Positions 8,829 through 17,496 of a stretch of DNA of 64,000 nucleotides are shown here, in pieces. The DNA lies in the NCBI RefSeq assembly GCF_000686805.1, contig NZ_JMLP01000016.1, positions 116,082-180,081 of the forward strand, given 5' to 3'. Both the position numbers and the translations under genes were made by a program. How positions within the stretch are numbered: the stretch's first letter is position 1; each line of letters opens with the position of its first letter. The notes below the pieces were generated by a model. The model was not told the origin of the DNA. It did no database searches and was given only the letters and a program-made list of their open reading frames with translations. The DNA comes from Bacillus sp. UNC41MFS5 (GTDB lineage Bacteria; Bacillota; Bacilli; Bacillales_B; DSM-18226).

Positions 8829-9824
8829 ATGAATTTAGCACAATTCCCTAGACAACGTTATACACCAACATATACACCCATTGAGAAATTACATCATTTT
8901 TCTGAAGTTCTTGGTGGTCCTTCGATTTATATTAAACGAGATGATTTACTTGGGCTGACGGCCGGTGGAAATAAAACAAGAAAACTAGAGTTCCTTGTTG
9001 CCGATGCATTGGAAAAAGGCGCGGATACGTTAATTACATGTGGAGGCATTCAATCAAATCATTGCCGTTTAACGCTGGCCGCTGCCGTCAAAGAGAAAAT
9101 GAAGTGCATTCTCGTATTGGAAGAGGGGCTTTTAACAAATTCTGAGCCAGATTTTAATGGGAACTATTTTCTGTATCATTTACTGGGCGCTGAAAAAGTC
9201 AAGGTTGTACCTAATGGGACAGACTTGATGAAAGAAATGCTGAAAGTAGCTAAAGAGGTAACGAATGAGGGAAATAAGCCTTATATCATTCCGGTTGGGG
9301 GATCGAATGGTATTGGTGCAACGGGATATGTTGCTTGCGCTCAGGAGATTTTGGCACAGTCCTTTGATCAAGGCGTCAATATGAATGCTGTTGTTTGTGT
9401 AAGCGGTAGCGGGGGAATGCATGCAGGTTTGGTGACTGGATTTTATGGAAATCAAAGTAAAATACCGGTAATCGGAATAAACGTAAGCAGAGGAAAAGTG
9501 GAACAAGAAGAGAAAGTTTTTCAGCTTGTTAAAGAAACTTCAGCACATATCGGCATTCCAAATTCAATCCCTGGTGAGGCTATTACGTGTTTTGATGAAT
9601 ATGTCGGACCAGGCTATGCTATACCTACGCCTGAAATGGTGGAAGCTGTCAAGCTCATGGCAAGAACAGAAGGAATTTTGCTGGATCCGGTATATACAGG
9701 TAAAGCAGCAGCGGGATTCATTGATTTAATACAAAAAGGCACCTTTAAGCCGGACGATAACATCCTGTTTGTACACTCTGGCGGAGCCTCAGCGTTATAC
9801 GCCAATACTTCGCTCTTTTATTGA
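8829..9824 (+). CDS. dcyD: D-cysteine desulfhydrase
   Basis: 331-aa fold-type II PLP enzyme of the ACC deaminase/D-cysteine desulfhydrase family. It parallels E. coli DcyD: FPR start, IKRDDLLGLTAGGNKTRKLEFL with PLP Lys49, ITCGGIQSNHCR, YVIPVGGSN-like segment, EGILLDPVYTGKA and the HSGGASALYA end. It converts D-cysteine to pyruvate, ammonia and H2S. Start chosen at ATG 8829 after CAGGAGGAG; an in-frame upstream start at 8748 has no ribosome site. Some family members use other substrates such as L-cysteate, but context favours D-cysteine. Confidence 0.88.
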   Translation: MNLAQFPRQRYTPTYTPIEKLHHFSEVLGGPSIYIKRDDLLGLTAGGNKTRKLEFLVADALEKGADTLITCGGIQSNHCRLTLAAAVKEKMKCILVLEEGLLTNSEPDFNGNYFLYHLLGAEKVKVVPNGTDLMKEMLKVAKEVTNEGNKPYIIPVGGSNGIGATGYVACAQEILAQSFDQGVNMNAVVCVSGSGGMHAGLVTGFYGNQSKIPVIGINVSRGKVEQEEKVFQLVKETSAHIGIPNSIPGEAITCFDEYVGPGYAIPTPEMVEAVKLMARTEGILLDPVYTGKAAAGFIDLIQKGTFKPDDNILFVHSGGASALYANTSLFY

Positions 9825-9918
9825 AGTTTAAGAGGGAATTCTCCTATTCATACGGGTGGTATTTTTGGATGGATGAGAAAATTAATAGGTTATATCGATT
9901 GATTTAAAAAGTTTCTGT

Positions 9919-9955
9919 TGATGGACATATCTTCAGATGTGTCCATCAGATTTAA
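9919..9955 (+). terminator. hairpin after dcyD
   Basis: Near-perfect 14-bp stem, TGATGGACATATCT against AGATGTGTCCATCA with a 2-nt loop, followed by GATTTAAAAA. The U-tract is poor; it could be a terminator or an mRNA-stabilising hairpin between dcyD and the next lyase gene. Confidence 0.5.
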
Positions 9956-10097
9956 AAAAAGAGTTGTATGAATGAATTTAGTTTACGAAAATATGTAATC
10001 GCATACAAAAATATCTTGAAAAATGACAATTCACACTTAGGGTCCAATGAAATAAAGGTTATTGTGCCAAATGACCATGAAAGAGAGAGTGTAAATA

Positions 10098-11255
10098 ATG
10101 AACTATTCATCAAAACTAGTAAAAGTAAATAAAGATCCAGGGCATGGCTCACACATCTCTCCTGTTTATATGACTTCCACGTTTGTTTTTGATAATGCAG
10201 AAATTGGAGCAAAACGCTTCGCAGGAGAAGATCCAGGATTTATGTATTCACGCCTGGGAAATCCAAATGTTCGAGAGCTAGAAGAGAAGGTAGCGGCATT
10301 GGAATTTGGTGAAGGTTGTTTGGCGTTCTCATCTGGGATGGCTGCTATAACTGGTTGCCTTTTGGGTATTTTGCAGGCAGGGGATCACGTTGTTGCACAC
10401 ACAGCGTTGTATGGGGCGACGCACGCATTTCTAACCAAAACGGTAAAGAAGTTTGGAATTGATGTAACATTTGTACAATTTAAAAATGGGGAAGAGCTTG
10501 AACCACACATTACAGATAGAACGAAAGTGGTTTACTTTGAAACACCTTCCAATCCTACGCTTTCCTTAGTGGATATGAAAAGTGTAGCGGCGTTCGCCAA
10601 GCAAAAGGGTATCTTAACCGTAGTTGATAATACGTTTTTGTCCCCATATTTCCAAAATCCTATTCTATGCGGAATTGATATTGTCGTCCACAGTGCAACA
10701 AAATATTTGTCCGGTCATGGATATCTTATTGGTGGACTAGTGATTTCCAGCAAGGAAATTATTGATCCGATGAGAAAAGAAGTGCAGAAGACAATGGGAG
10801 CAAATATGGCCCCAATGGATGCCTGGCTTCTCTGTCAAGGGATACGTACATTACACATTCGCATCGATCGTTCACAAGAAAATGCACAAATTTTGGCTGA
10901 CCGATTGGAAAAACATAAGGCTATAGAGAAGGTGTATTTTCCAGGACTAGCAAGTTTCGAAGATAAAAATATTATGGAGAAACAAATGAAAGGTCCTGGA
11001 GCAATGATTTCTTTTGTTTTGAAGGGGGGATACCAAACAGGTGTTAAACTTATGAATTCAGTAAAATTGTGTACTTTAGCAGTTTCCCTAGGGGACATAG
11101 GTACACTAATTCAACATCCAGCTTCGATGACACATGCGATTATCCCTAAAGAAGAAAGAGAAAAAGCAGGTCTCAATGATGGACTCGTTCGTTTTTCGGT
11201 TGGAATTGAAGATGTGGAAGATATATGGAAAGATCTCGAAATGGCATTAGAATAA
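10098..11255 (+). CDS. megL: Methionine gamma-lyase-like trans-sulfuration enzyme
   Basis: 385-aa Cys/Met-metabolism PLP enzyme. It follows Pseudomonas methionine gamma-lyase closely: PVYMTSTFVF, RFAGEDPGFMYSRLGNP, FETPSNPTLSLVDM, VHSATKYLSGHG (PLP Lys202), SLGDIGTLIQHPASMTH. Expected reaction: methionine or homocysteine to 2-oxobutyrate, ammonia and methanethiol or H2S. The active-site cysteine of classical MGL (LYGCT) is alanine here (LYGAT, Ala107), which may shift substrate preference towards homocysteine, cysteine or cystathionine. It lies between dcyD and a cystine-type ABC transporter. No clear promoter seen in the 273-bp gap before it. Confidence 0.85.
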   Translation: MNYSSKLVKVNKDPGHGSHISPVYMTSTFVFDNAEIGAKRFAGEDPGFMYSRLGNPNVRELEEKVAALEFGEGCLAFSSGMAAITGCLLGILQAGDHVVAHTALYGATHAFLTKTVKKFGIDVTFVQFKNGEELEPHITDRTKVVYFETPSNPTLSLVDMKSVAAFAKQKGILTVVDNTFLSPYFQNPILCGIDIVVHSATKYLSGHGYLIGGLVISSKEIIDPMRKEVQKTMGANMAPMDAWLLCQGIRTLHIRIDRSQENAQILADRLEKHKAIEKVYFPGLASFEDKNIMEKQMKGPGAMISFVLKGGYQTGVKLMNSVKLCTLAVSLGDIGTLIQHPASMTHAIIPKEEREKAGLNDGLVRFSVGIEDVEDIWKDLEMALE

Positions 11256-11430
11256 CGGAGGGTATCAGTGTCCACCTCTATTCGGAAGAAGCTCTAAACA
11301 ACCTACTCATAATTTTTTGTGTAGAGTATACGAAAAATTATCAGAATAATATAAAAATATGAATATTTGTAATAGTATAATTTTTATTGGTTTTCTAGAA
11401 AATAAGCTGTTATTGCTAGATTACAATCAA

Positions 11431-11524
11431 GAATCAGATTTATTTGGTTATGAGGGAGGTGATTTCACAGGATCAAGACGTGAAGGGAATATTGGAAAAT
11501 TTGAATATGCGCATAAAGGGGGAT
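11431..11524 (+). pseudogene. Fragment of a second sigma-54 activator gene (AAA+ GAFTGA region)
   Basis: The frame reads ESDLFGYEGGDFTGSRREG and then NIGKFEYAHKG. By eye, 22 of 30 residues match residues 237-266 of the complete activator at 5139, including the unusual G-x-F-T-G-S loop. No Walker A precedes it and no Walker B follows: the homology stops where the cystine-binding protein's ribosome site and start begin. This is a gene remnant, not a functional protein. It suggests deletion or recombination that joined an activator gene to the transporter operon. Confidence 0.75.
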
Positions 11525-11530
11525 ATTTGT

Positions 11531-12352
11531 ATGAAAAAGAGTTTAAAAATAGTCGCTTTTTCGTTACTCGTTTCACTTATGTTAACTGCATGTGGAAAAA
11601 CGCAGAATCAAGCAACCACTCAACCGGATAATCAGGCAGCTGGGAGTAAGAATCTACTAAAGCAAATTAAAGCAGAAAGAAAAATTAAAATTGGAACAGA
11701 AGGAACCTATGCACCGTTTAGCTACCATGATGCTTCAGGAAAATTAACTGGTTTTGATATCGAAATCGCTGAGGAAGTAGCGAACAGACTTGGTGTGAAA
11801 CCAGATTTTATTGAAACTCCATGGGACGGTATATTTGCAGGACTTGATTCGAAGCGATTCGATATCATTGTTAATCAAGTTGGAATACGTCCTGATCGTC
11901 AGGAAAAATACGATTTTTCTGAGTCATATATTGTGTCAAAACCTTTCTTGATTGTTCACAAAGACAATGACACTATTAAATCATTTGCAGATTTGAAAGG
12001 AAAAAAAGCAGCTCAGACACTAACTAGTAATTTTAAGGATATAGCAATATCCAACGGTGCTGAAATCGTGGGAGTCGAAGGATTTAATCAATCCGTTGAT
12101 TTAATACTTTCAAAACGCGCTGATGCGACTGTGAATGATGGATTATCCTATCTCGATTTCAAAAAGCAAAAGCCTGATGCACCTATTAAAGCTGTAGCAG
12201 AGCTTGATGAACCGGCACAAATGGGAATTATGTTTAGGAAGGGGAATAAAGAATTGGTAGAGGCCGTAAATAAAGCACTCTCCGACATGAAGAAAGATGG
12301 TACGTATTTAAGCATCTCACAAAAATACTTTGAAACCGATGTTTCAAAATAA
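11531..12352 (+). CDS. tcyA: Cystine-type ABC transporter substrate-binding lipoprotein
   Basis: 273-aa family 3 solute-binding protein. Signal peptide with lipobox L-T-A-C near residue 20, then KIKIGTEGTYAPFSYHDASG, GFDIEIAEEVANRLG, PWDGIFAGLDSKRFDIIVNQVGI and FDFSESYI-type motifs of the polar amino-acid/cystine group (TcyA, TcyK). Start is ATG 11531 after AAAGGGGG; an in-frame upstream extension to 11444 is the activator relic read in another frame. First gene of a binding protein-permease-ATPase operon. Cystine is inferred from similarity and context. Confidence 0.85.
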   Translation: MKKSLKIVAFSLLVSLMLTACGKTQNQATTQPDNQAAGSKNLLKQIKAERKIKIGTEGTYAPFSYHDASGKLTGFDIEIAEEVANRLGVKPDFIETPWDGIFAGLDSKRFDIIVNQVGIRPDRQEKYDFSESYIVSKPFLIVHKDNDTIKSFADLKGKKAAQTLTSNFKDIAISNGAEIVGVEGFNQSVDLILSKRADATVNDGLSYLDFKKQKPDAPIKAVAELDEPAQMGIMFRKGNKELVEAVNKALSDMKKDGTYLSISQKYFETDVSK

Positions 12353-12363
12353 GGAGTGTTCCA

Positions 12364-13047
12364 ATGTTTGCTGATGAAAGAATGCTACGAATTATTGACA
12401 TCATTGTAAACTCATTTTTACCGATGTTAAAAGCAGGGATCGCTTTTACCGTACCGTTGACACTTATATCTTTTTTTCTGGGACTCATTCTTGCTTTGCT
12501 TACAGCACTGGCTCGAATCTCGGGAATTCAAGCTCTCGACGCTGTTGCAAGATTTTATGTATGGGTAATTAGGGGAACACCGCTGCTTGTACAGTTGTTT
12601 ATTATTTTCTATGGTCTTCCAAGTGTTGGGATTACAATTGGTCCGCTGCCATCGGCTATTATCGGTTTTACAATTAGTGTTGGCGCCTATAACTCAGAGA
12701 TTATTCGCGCAGCTATACTTTCAATTCCCAAGGGTCAATGGGAGGCCGCTTACTCAATCGGGATGAGCTATCGTCAAGCATTAAAAAGGATTATTCTTCC
12801 TCAAGCAACAAGGGTGTCTGTCCCACCCATGTCAAACAGTTTTATTAGCTTGGTAAAGGATACATCATTGGCTGCTACAATAACAGTGACCGAAATGTTT
12901 AGAATCGCTCAGCAAATTACAGCAACAACCTATGAACCATTGGTACTTTATTGTCTAGCAGGATTTATTTATTTGATTTTCAGTACAGTTCTTTCTAACG
13001 CTCAAGGACGTATGGAAAAACGACTTGATCGATATGTGGCGGGCTGA
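12364..13047 (+). CDS. tcyB: Cystine-type ABC transporter permease
   Basis: 227-aa inner membrane permease, HisM/GlnP type, with about five hydrophobic segments. It carries WVIRGTPLLVQLFIIFYGLP and the ATPase-docking EAA loop EAAYSIGMSYRQALKRIILP. Starts 11 bp after the binding-protein gene. Works as a dimer with the ATPase encoded 20 bp downstream. Confidence 0.9.
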   Translation: MFADERMLRIIDIIVNSFLPMLKAGIAFTVPLTLISFFLGLILALLTALARISGIQALDAVARFYVWVIRGTPLLVQLFIIFYGLPSVGITIGPLPSAIIGFTISVGAYNSEIIRAAILSIPKGQWEAAYSIGMSYRQALKRIILPQATRVSVPPMSNSFISLVKDTSLAATITVTEMFRIAQQITATTYEPLVLYCLAGFIYLIFSTVLSNAQGRMEKRLDRYVAG

Positions 13048-13067
13048 TTTGATAGGAGGATATTTAA

Positions 13068-13811
13068 GTGATTGAGATAAAGAACCTGCATAAGCAGTTT
13101 GGGCAAACAGAAGTTTTAAAGGGAATCGATTTGAAAATAGAGGAAGGCAATACGGTTTGTATTATTGGACCTTCGGGATCAGGTAAAACAACTTTGTTAC
13201 GCTGTTTGAATTTACTGGAAATACCTACAAAAGGAACTATCAAGCTTGGAAAATATTCTTTGGATTTTCGGGATAAAAAACAAGTTCCAAAAGATAGGGT
13301 TATTAAGTTCCGTCAACAAACAGGTATGGTTTTCCAGGGGTATAATTTGTTCCCTCATATGACTGCACTTGAAAATGTTATGGAAGGTCTGTTCATTGTT
13401 CGTAAGCAAGACAAGGAACTTTCACGTACTAAAGCTCTTCACTTGCTAGAAAAGGTAGGATTAAAGGAACGTGCAAACCACTACCCATCTCAGCTATCCG
13501 GGGGACAACAACAACGCGTAGGAATCGCCCGAGCGATGGCAATGGAACCTGAAGTCCTACTTTTTGACGAACCTACTTCCGCGTTAGATCCTGAGTTAGT
13601 AGGAGAAGTTCTGAAGGTTATGAAAGAACTGGCTAAAGAAGGAATGACTATGGTTGTTGTAACCCATGAAATGAACTTTGCTCGTGAGGCAGCGGATAAG
13701 GTAGTATTCATCGATAATGGTGTGATTGTCGAAGAAGGAACACCGCAACAAATTTTTGAAAATACAGAGCATGAACGTACATTACAATTTTTAAATAAAC
13801 TTTGTTCGTAA
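13068..13811 (+). CDS. tcyC: Cystine-type ABC transporter ATP-binding protein
   Basis: 247-aa polar amino-acid ABC ATPase. Walker [10 protein letters not shown] near residue 33, Q-loop [14 protein letters not shown], signature [16 protein letters not shown], Walker [15 protein letters not shown], and H-loop [12 protein letters not shown] start at 13068 after AGGAGGA. Last gene of the transporter operon; a strong terminator follows at 14042. Confidence 0.92.
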   Translation: MIEIKNLHKQFGQTEVLKGIDLKIEEGNTVCIIGPSGSGKTTLLRCLNLLEIPTKGTIKLGKYSLDFRDKKQVPKDRVIKFRQQTGMVFQGYNLFPHMTALENVMEGLFIVRKQDKELSRTKALHLLEKVGLKERANHYPSQLSGGQQQRVGIARAMAMEPEVLLFDEPTSALDPELVGEVLKVMKELAKEGMTMVVVTHEMNFAREAADKVVFIDNGVIVEEGTPQQIFENTEHERTLQFLNKLCS

Positions 13812-14041
13812 AACGATTTAACTATGCATAATCTGGCAAAGCAGCAATGCAAGTAATCTCCCAAACTTAGACATACGGCGTATTAAACATAGTACAGTAT
13901 TCTTACGTATGATCTAACTATATTTAGAGGATGGTTAATCCCATTAGCTTTTCCCTTATTTTAACAACAAAGTTCTAAAAGTATATTGATTAATAGGGGC
14001 AGAAATCTTTGATTTACTTTCCTCGATTTAAATAATGAAAA
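13812..14041. other. 230-bp gap after tcyC, no gene seen
   Basis: No reading frame with a ribosome site and no convincing stem-loop on either strand. It ends at the strong terminator that starts at 14042. Confidence 0.5.
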
Positions 14042-14076
14042 AAGCAAACAGAAGTCGCTCTGTTTGCTTTTTTTTT
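14042..14076 (+). terminator. rho-independent terminator after tcyC
   Basis: AAGCAAACAG (14042-14051) pairs perfectly with CTGTTTGCTT (14060-14069), 8-nt loop, then a run of nine or more T. It separates the transporter operon from the thioredoxin pair. Confidence 0.85.
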
Positions 14077-14185
14077 ACTCATTTCTTGGGATATTTAGAA
14101 ATTTTCATTGCTAAACTATTCTTCCTATCTCGTATTGTATGCTATTTCAGTTAAATTAAAATTTTCGGAAAATTGTCTGAAGATG

Positions 14186-14222
14186 TTTTTCTTAATCTTG
14201 AAAATATTTTTCTCAATCGTGA
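14186..14222 (+). promoter_or_regulatory. 21-bp-spaced direct repeat upstream of a sigma-54 promoter
   Basis: TTTTTCTTAATCTTGA (14186-14201) and TTTTTCTCAATCGTGA (14207-14222) differ at two of 16 positions and are spaced 21 bp, two helical turns. They end about 67 bp before the -24 element, the usual range for an enhancer-binding protein. Candidate activator sites only; no matching copy was found at the 3819 promoter. Confidence 0.35.
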
Positions 14223-14288
14223 TAGGAAGTGGGACTGATTGATCTATAGAACGGTTGTAAAAATAGCGTAATTACAGAAGATAAAAAG

Positions 14289-14305
14289 TTGGCATAAAAA
14301 TTGCA
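14289..14305 (+). promoter_or_regulatory. sigma-54 promoter of trxB-trx pair
   Basis: TTGGCAT (14289-14295) and TTGCA (14301-14305), exact GG-N10-GC spacing, 47 bp before the thioredoxin reductase start. It matches the other two promoters at TTGGCAT and the TTGC core. Confidence 0.82.
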
Positions 14306-14351
14306 AATAAATATTAATGACTAAGAGATTAGCACAACGAGGAGGTAAGTG

Positions 14352-15281
14352 ATGTATAAAACCGTTATTTTAGGAACTGGCCCTGCTGGGCTGACCGCAG
14401 CAATCTATCTAGCACGTGCTAACCTAAGTCCTTTAGTCATCGAAGGGCCTGAACCAGGGGGGCAATTGACATTGACAACAGATGTTGAGAATTTTCCTGG
14501 TTTTCCTGAAGGGATTATGGGACGAGAGTTGATGCAGAACATGAGAAGGCAAGCTGAGTATTTTGGAGCAAAGTTTAAAAGGGGGTGGGTTAAAAAAGTC
14601 GACTGTTCAAATAACCCTTTTACCTTAACGGTGGAAGGAATAGGGGAGCTAAAAACGCAATCATTAATCATTTCAACGGGGGCTTCTGCGAAACTTTTGG
14701 ATATTCCAGGGGAAAGGGAAAATATTGGCCGTGGGGTAAGTACCTGTGCAACGTGTGATGGATTTTTCTTTAGAGGAAAGAAAATTATCGTTGTCGGTGG
14801 CGGAGATTCAGCTATGGAAGAAGCAAATTTTTTAACGAAGTTTGCTTCGGAGGTTCGTGTTGTACACCGCAGAAAGGAGCTTCGCGCTTCCCAAATTATG
14901 CAAGACCGTGCCAAAAATAATCCAAAAATTACTTGGAGTTTAAATTACATTCCTGAAGAAGTGATTGCAGGAGAACGACATGTTACTGGCTTGAAAGTAA
15001 AAAACAGTGAAACTGGAAAAAACGAAATTCTGGAATCTGATGGTATTTTCATTGCAATCGGGCATAAACCGAACACATCTTTTTTAGACAATCAAATCAA
15101 AACGGACGATATGGGATATATCATTGTGAATCCTGGTACAACAGAAACAAATATTCCTGGTGTATTTGCCTGCGGGGATGTTCAAGATCATAAATACCGC
15201 CAAGCAATTACTGCTGCAGGAAGTGGTTGTATGGCTGCTCTGGATTGCGAAAGATACCTTGATACAATTGCGTTTAAGTAG
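14352..15281 (+). CDS. trxB: Thioredoxin reductase-like flavoprotein
   Basis: 309 aa, TrxB length. FAD motif VILGTGPAGLTAAIYLARA, GGQL, redox centre C132-A-T-C135 in STCATCDGFF, NADPH motif VVGGGDSAMEEA, and the C-terminal FACGDVQDHKYRQAITAAGSG. ATG 14352 fits the GGAGG at 14341 better than the GTG at 14349. Paired with a small thioredoxin under its own sigma-54 promoter, so it is probably a dedicated second thioredoxin system for persulfide or cystine reduction, not the housekeeping TrxB. That role is inferred. Confidence 0.88.
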   Translation: MYKTVILGTGPAGLTAAIYLARANLSPLVIEGPEPGGQLTLTTDVENFPGFPEGIMGRELMQNMRRQAEYFGAKFKRGWVKKVDCSNNPFTLTVEGIGELKTQSLIISTGASAKLLDIPGERENIGRGVSTCATCDGFFFRGKKIIVVGGGDSAMEEANFLTKFASEVRVVHRRKELRASQIMQDRAKNNPKITWSLNYIPEEVIAGERHVTGLKVKNSETGKNEILESDGIFIAIGHKPNTSFLDNQIKTDDMGYIIVNPGTTETNIPGVFACGDVQDHKYRQAITAAGSGCMAALDCERYLDTIAFK

Positions 15282-15333
15282 TGGAAACAATCAGTATAAC
15301 ATTTGAGAACAAAATATAGGGAGGATTTTAATT

Positions 15334-15669
15334 ATGAAAGAGATCAAAACAAAACAAGAGTTTAATGAGGCGATTTTATCAACAAAACCAGTTATGGCCA
15401 AATTTTATGCGGAATATTGCCCAGACTGTCAGCATACCGATTTATTCATGCCGATTTTGGAAGAATCATATAAAGAAAAAGTAGATATGATCGCAGTAAA
15501 TCGAGAACATTTTCCGGAACTATTAGAAAAGCTAGATGTGTACGGAATCCCAAGCTTTATTGCTTTTCAAGAAGGGAAGGAACTTAATCGCTTTGTTAGT
15601 AAACTCGGAAAAAGCAAGGAAGAGGTTGAACAGTTTCTCAATCAAATCTTAGAGGAAAGTAGAAAATGA
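15334..15669 (+). CDS. Thioredoxin-like protein with CPDC active site
   Basis: 111-aa thioredoxin fold with the redox motif Cys29-Pro-Asp-Cys32 in AEYCPDCQH and the cis-proline segment YGIPSFIAF. The motif differs from the standard CGPC. It lies 52 bp after the thioredoxin reductase and is presumably its partner. In a sulfur operon it could reduce cystine, persulfidated proteins or the rhodanese product. Cytoplasmic; no signal peptide. Confidence 0.85.
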   Translation: MKEIKTKQEFNEAILSTKPVMAKFYAEYCPDCQHTDLFMPILEESYKEKVDMIAVNREHFPELLEKLDVYGIPSFIAFQEGKELNRFVSKLGKSKEEVEQFLNQILEESRK

Positions 15670-15833
15670 GATCATTTACTAGTATTTAATTGAGAGTAGC
15701 GCCTATCCAAAAGGATATCGGCACCGCGTTATAACAAATCCAATACTGAAACTCAATTAGAGCCGCTCTACTTTGACATTTATATTTAATGAATCAGGAT
15801 TATAACACTCTGTATCACCCGCATTAATCTGAA

Positions 15834-15871
15834 GCCAATAAATATTGAGTAGTTACTCAATATTTATTGGC
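15834..15871. repeat. 18-bp perfect inverted repeat, 2-nt centre
   Basis: Arms 15834-15851 (starts GCCAATAAATATTGAG) and 15854-15871 are exact reverse complements around GT. No U-tract follows, so it is not a standard terminator. It lies in the 310-bp gap between the thioredoxin gene and the Spo0E-like gene; nothing else clear is seen there beyond small imperfect stems. Possibly an operator, a transcript-stabilising hairpin or a leftover transposon end. Confidence 0.7.
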
Positions 15872-15979
15872 AATATATTCGAAATTATCGATTTTATCGA
15901 CTTGCTTTTTGTATAGGCACTATTCAGCCTTTAGGGCTAGAATCACCTCTATCCAATGTACATTAAGGAGGAATCAAAA

Positions 15980-16156
15980 ATGGAACTTATGAAGTATGTG
16001 AAGGAATACAATTATCTAAAAGTCAAGATGGAGAAATCAGGATTCATGTATGGTCTGTGTGATACAAGAACCATTAAATATAGTCAAGATTTAGATTTAT
16101 TACTTAACAAATTAATGAAAATTAGATATCCAGGATTAAAGAGAAGAACAAATTAA
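15980..16156 (+). CDS. Spo0E-like aspartyl-phosphate phosphatase family protein
   Basis: 58 aa. A predicted N-terminal helix is followed by YSQDLDLLLNKLMKIR, which matches the Spo0E/YisI/YnzD signature SQELDxLLNxY. Family members dephosphorylate Spo0A-P and delay sporulation. ATG 15980 follows AAGGAGGAATC. The spacing between helices is typical of the small single-domain members. It lies 41 bp before an aminotransferase gene; the functional link is unclear. Confidence 0.75.
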   Translation: MELMKYVKEYNYLKVKMEKSGFMYGLCDTRTIKYSQDLDLLLNKLMKIRYPGLKRRTN

Positions 16157-16197
16157 ATGAAGCCAAACAATTGATGTATAAAAGGAAGGTGAATAAA

Positions 16198-17496
16198 GTG
16201 CTAAACCCATTGGCTTTAGATTTAAATCAAGTCATTAACGAACGCAATAAACCAGTATATGAGATGTTGTCATCGTTAGGAAAATCATTGTATTTTCCAA
16301 AAGGGATTGTCAGCCAGGCAGGAGAGGCAAAGGGAAAAGCAGACCGATTCAATGCAACAATCGGGATGGCTTCAGAGGGTGGACAACCAATGTATTTAGA
16401 TGTCATCCACAAGAACCTCTCCTCATACGATCCGAAAGACCTGTATCCATATGCACCAACGGCAGGAAAACCAGAGTTGCGTAAGGTTTGGAGAAAGAAG
16501 CTTCTTAAAGATAATCCTTCCCTTGAAGGAAAGGAATTTGGCACTCCGATCGTGACGAACGCGCTGACCCATGGCTTGAGTATCGTATCCGACCTGTTTG
16601 TGGAAAAGGGTGATCCCATTTTACTACCAGATATGTATTGGGATAATTATCATATAACATTCAACGTCCGCCGCGGAAGCCAAACAGTGACCTATCCATT
16701 ATTCACCAAAGCAAACCTATTTAATGGAAAAGGTATGCTGGAGGCCCTTTTATCCTGTAAGAATGGAAAAGTTATCCTTGTGCTTAATTTCCCGCATAAT
16801 CCAACAGGCTATACTCCTTTGGAAAAAGAAGTGGAGGAAATCCTTCATGCCATCAAGCAGGCGGCGGATCTTGGGATTAACATTGTTGCTGTTATTGATG
16901 ACGCTTATTTTGGATTATATTATGAAGATTCAATCAAAGAATCTATATTTGCTCGTTTAGTAGGGTTACACCCGCGTGTCCTCCCCATTAAAATTGATGG
17001 GGCAACCAAAGAAGAATATGCTTGGGGTTTTCGTGTTGGGTTTCTCACATTTGGAATCCAAGATGCTTTGGTTTTGGAAGCGCTGGAGAAAAAGACGATG
17101 GGTTCCATTCGAAGTACCATCTCATGCAGTCCCCACCTTTCCCAAACAATCATTTTGGATGCCTTGTTAAATCCCGAATTTGAAGCGCAGCGCAGGGAGA
17201 GAAATAAGGTAATGGAAGCCAGGGCGAAGCGAGTCAAAGAGATCTTAGCAGACGGGAAATATGCGGATGCATTCGAACCCTATCCATTTAACTCAGGGTA
17301 TTTCGTATGTCTTCGAATCAAGCATTCCGATGCAGAAACGCTGCGGGTCCACTTGCTCAAGCAGTACGGAGTTGGGACGATCTCCCTAGCCAAGACGGAT
17401 CTTCGAATCGCATTTTCCAGTGTGGAATTAACTGATCTGGACCTGCTTTTTGAACTTATCTATCGGTCATGTAAAGAATTAGAATCCATAGTGTAA
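16198..17496 (+). CDS. Class I/II aminotransferase
   Basis: 432-aa fold-type I PLP enzyme. LNFPHNPTGYTP, VIDDAYFGLYYED and GATKEEYAWGFRVGF with the probable PLP lysine Lys271 are visible. The substrate is not evident from sequence. GTG 16198 is chosen because AAGGAAGGTG sits 8-10 bp upstream. It lies just before a cysteine dioxygenase gene. A cysteine-sulfinate transaminase would produce sulfite plus pyruvate, which fits the TauE exporter, but this is a hypothesis only. Confidence 0.75.
   Translation: MLNPLALDLNQVINERNKPVYEMLSSLGKSLYFPKGIVSQAGEAKGKADRFNATIGMASEGGQPMYLDVIHKNLSSYDPKDLYPYAPTAGKPELRKVWRKKLLKDNPSLEGKEFGTPIVTNALTHGLSIVSDLFVEKGDPILLPDMYWDNYHITFNVRRGSQTVTYPLFTKANLFNGKGMLEALLSCKNGKVILVLNFPHNPTGYTPLEKEVEEILHAIKQAADLGINIVAVIDDAYFGLYYEDSIKESIFARLVGLHPRVLPIKIDGATKEEYAWGFRVGFLTFGIQDALVLEALEKKTMGSIRSTISCSPHLSQTIILDALLNPEFEAQRRERNKVMEARAKRVKEILADGKYADAFEPYPFNSGYFVCLRIKHSDAETLRVHLLKQYGVGTISLAKTDLRIAFSSVELTDLDLLFELIYRSCKELESIV

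Noticed and set aside
9180..9506. 108-codon minus-strand frame inside dcyD
   Set aside because: Shadow of a strongly supported gene; no ribosome site or family features.
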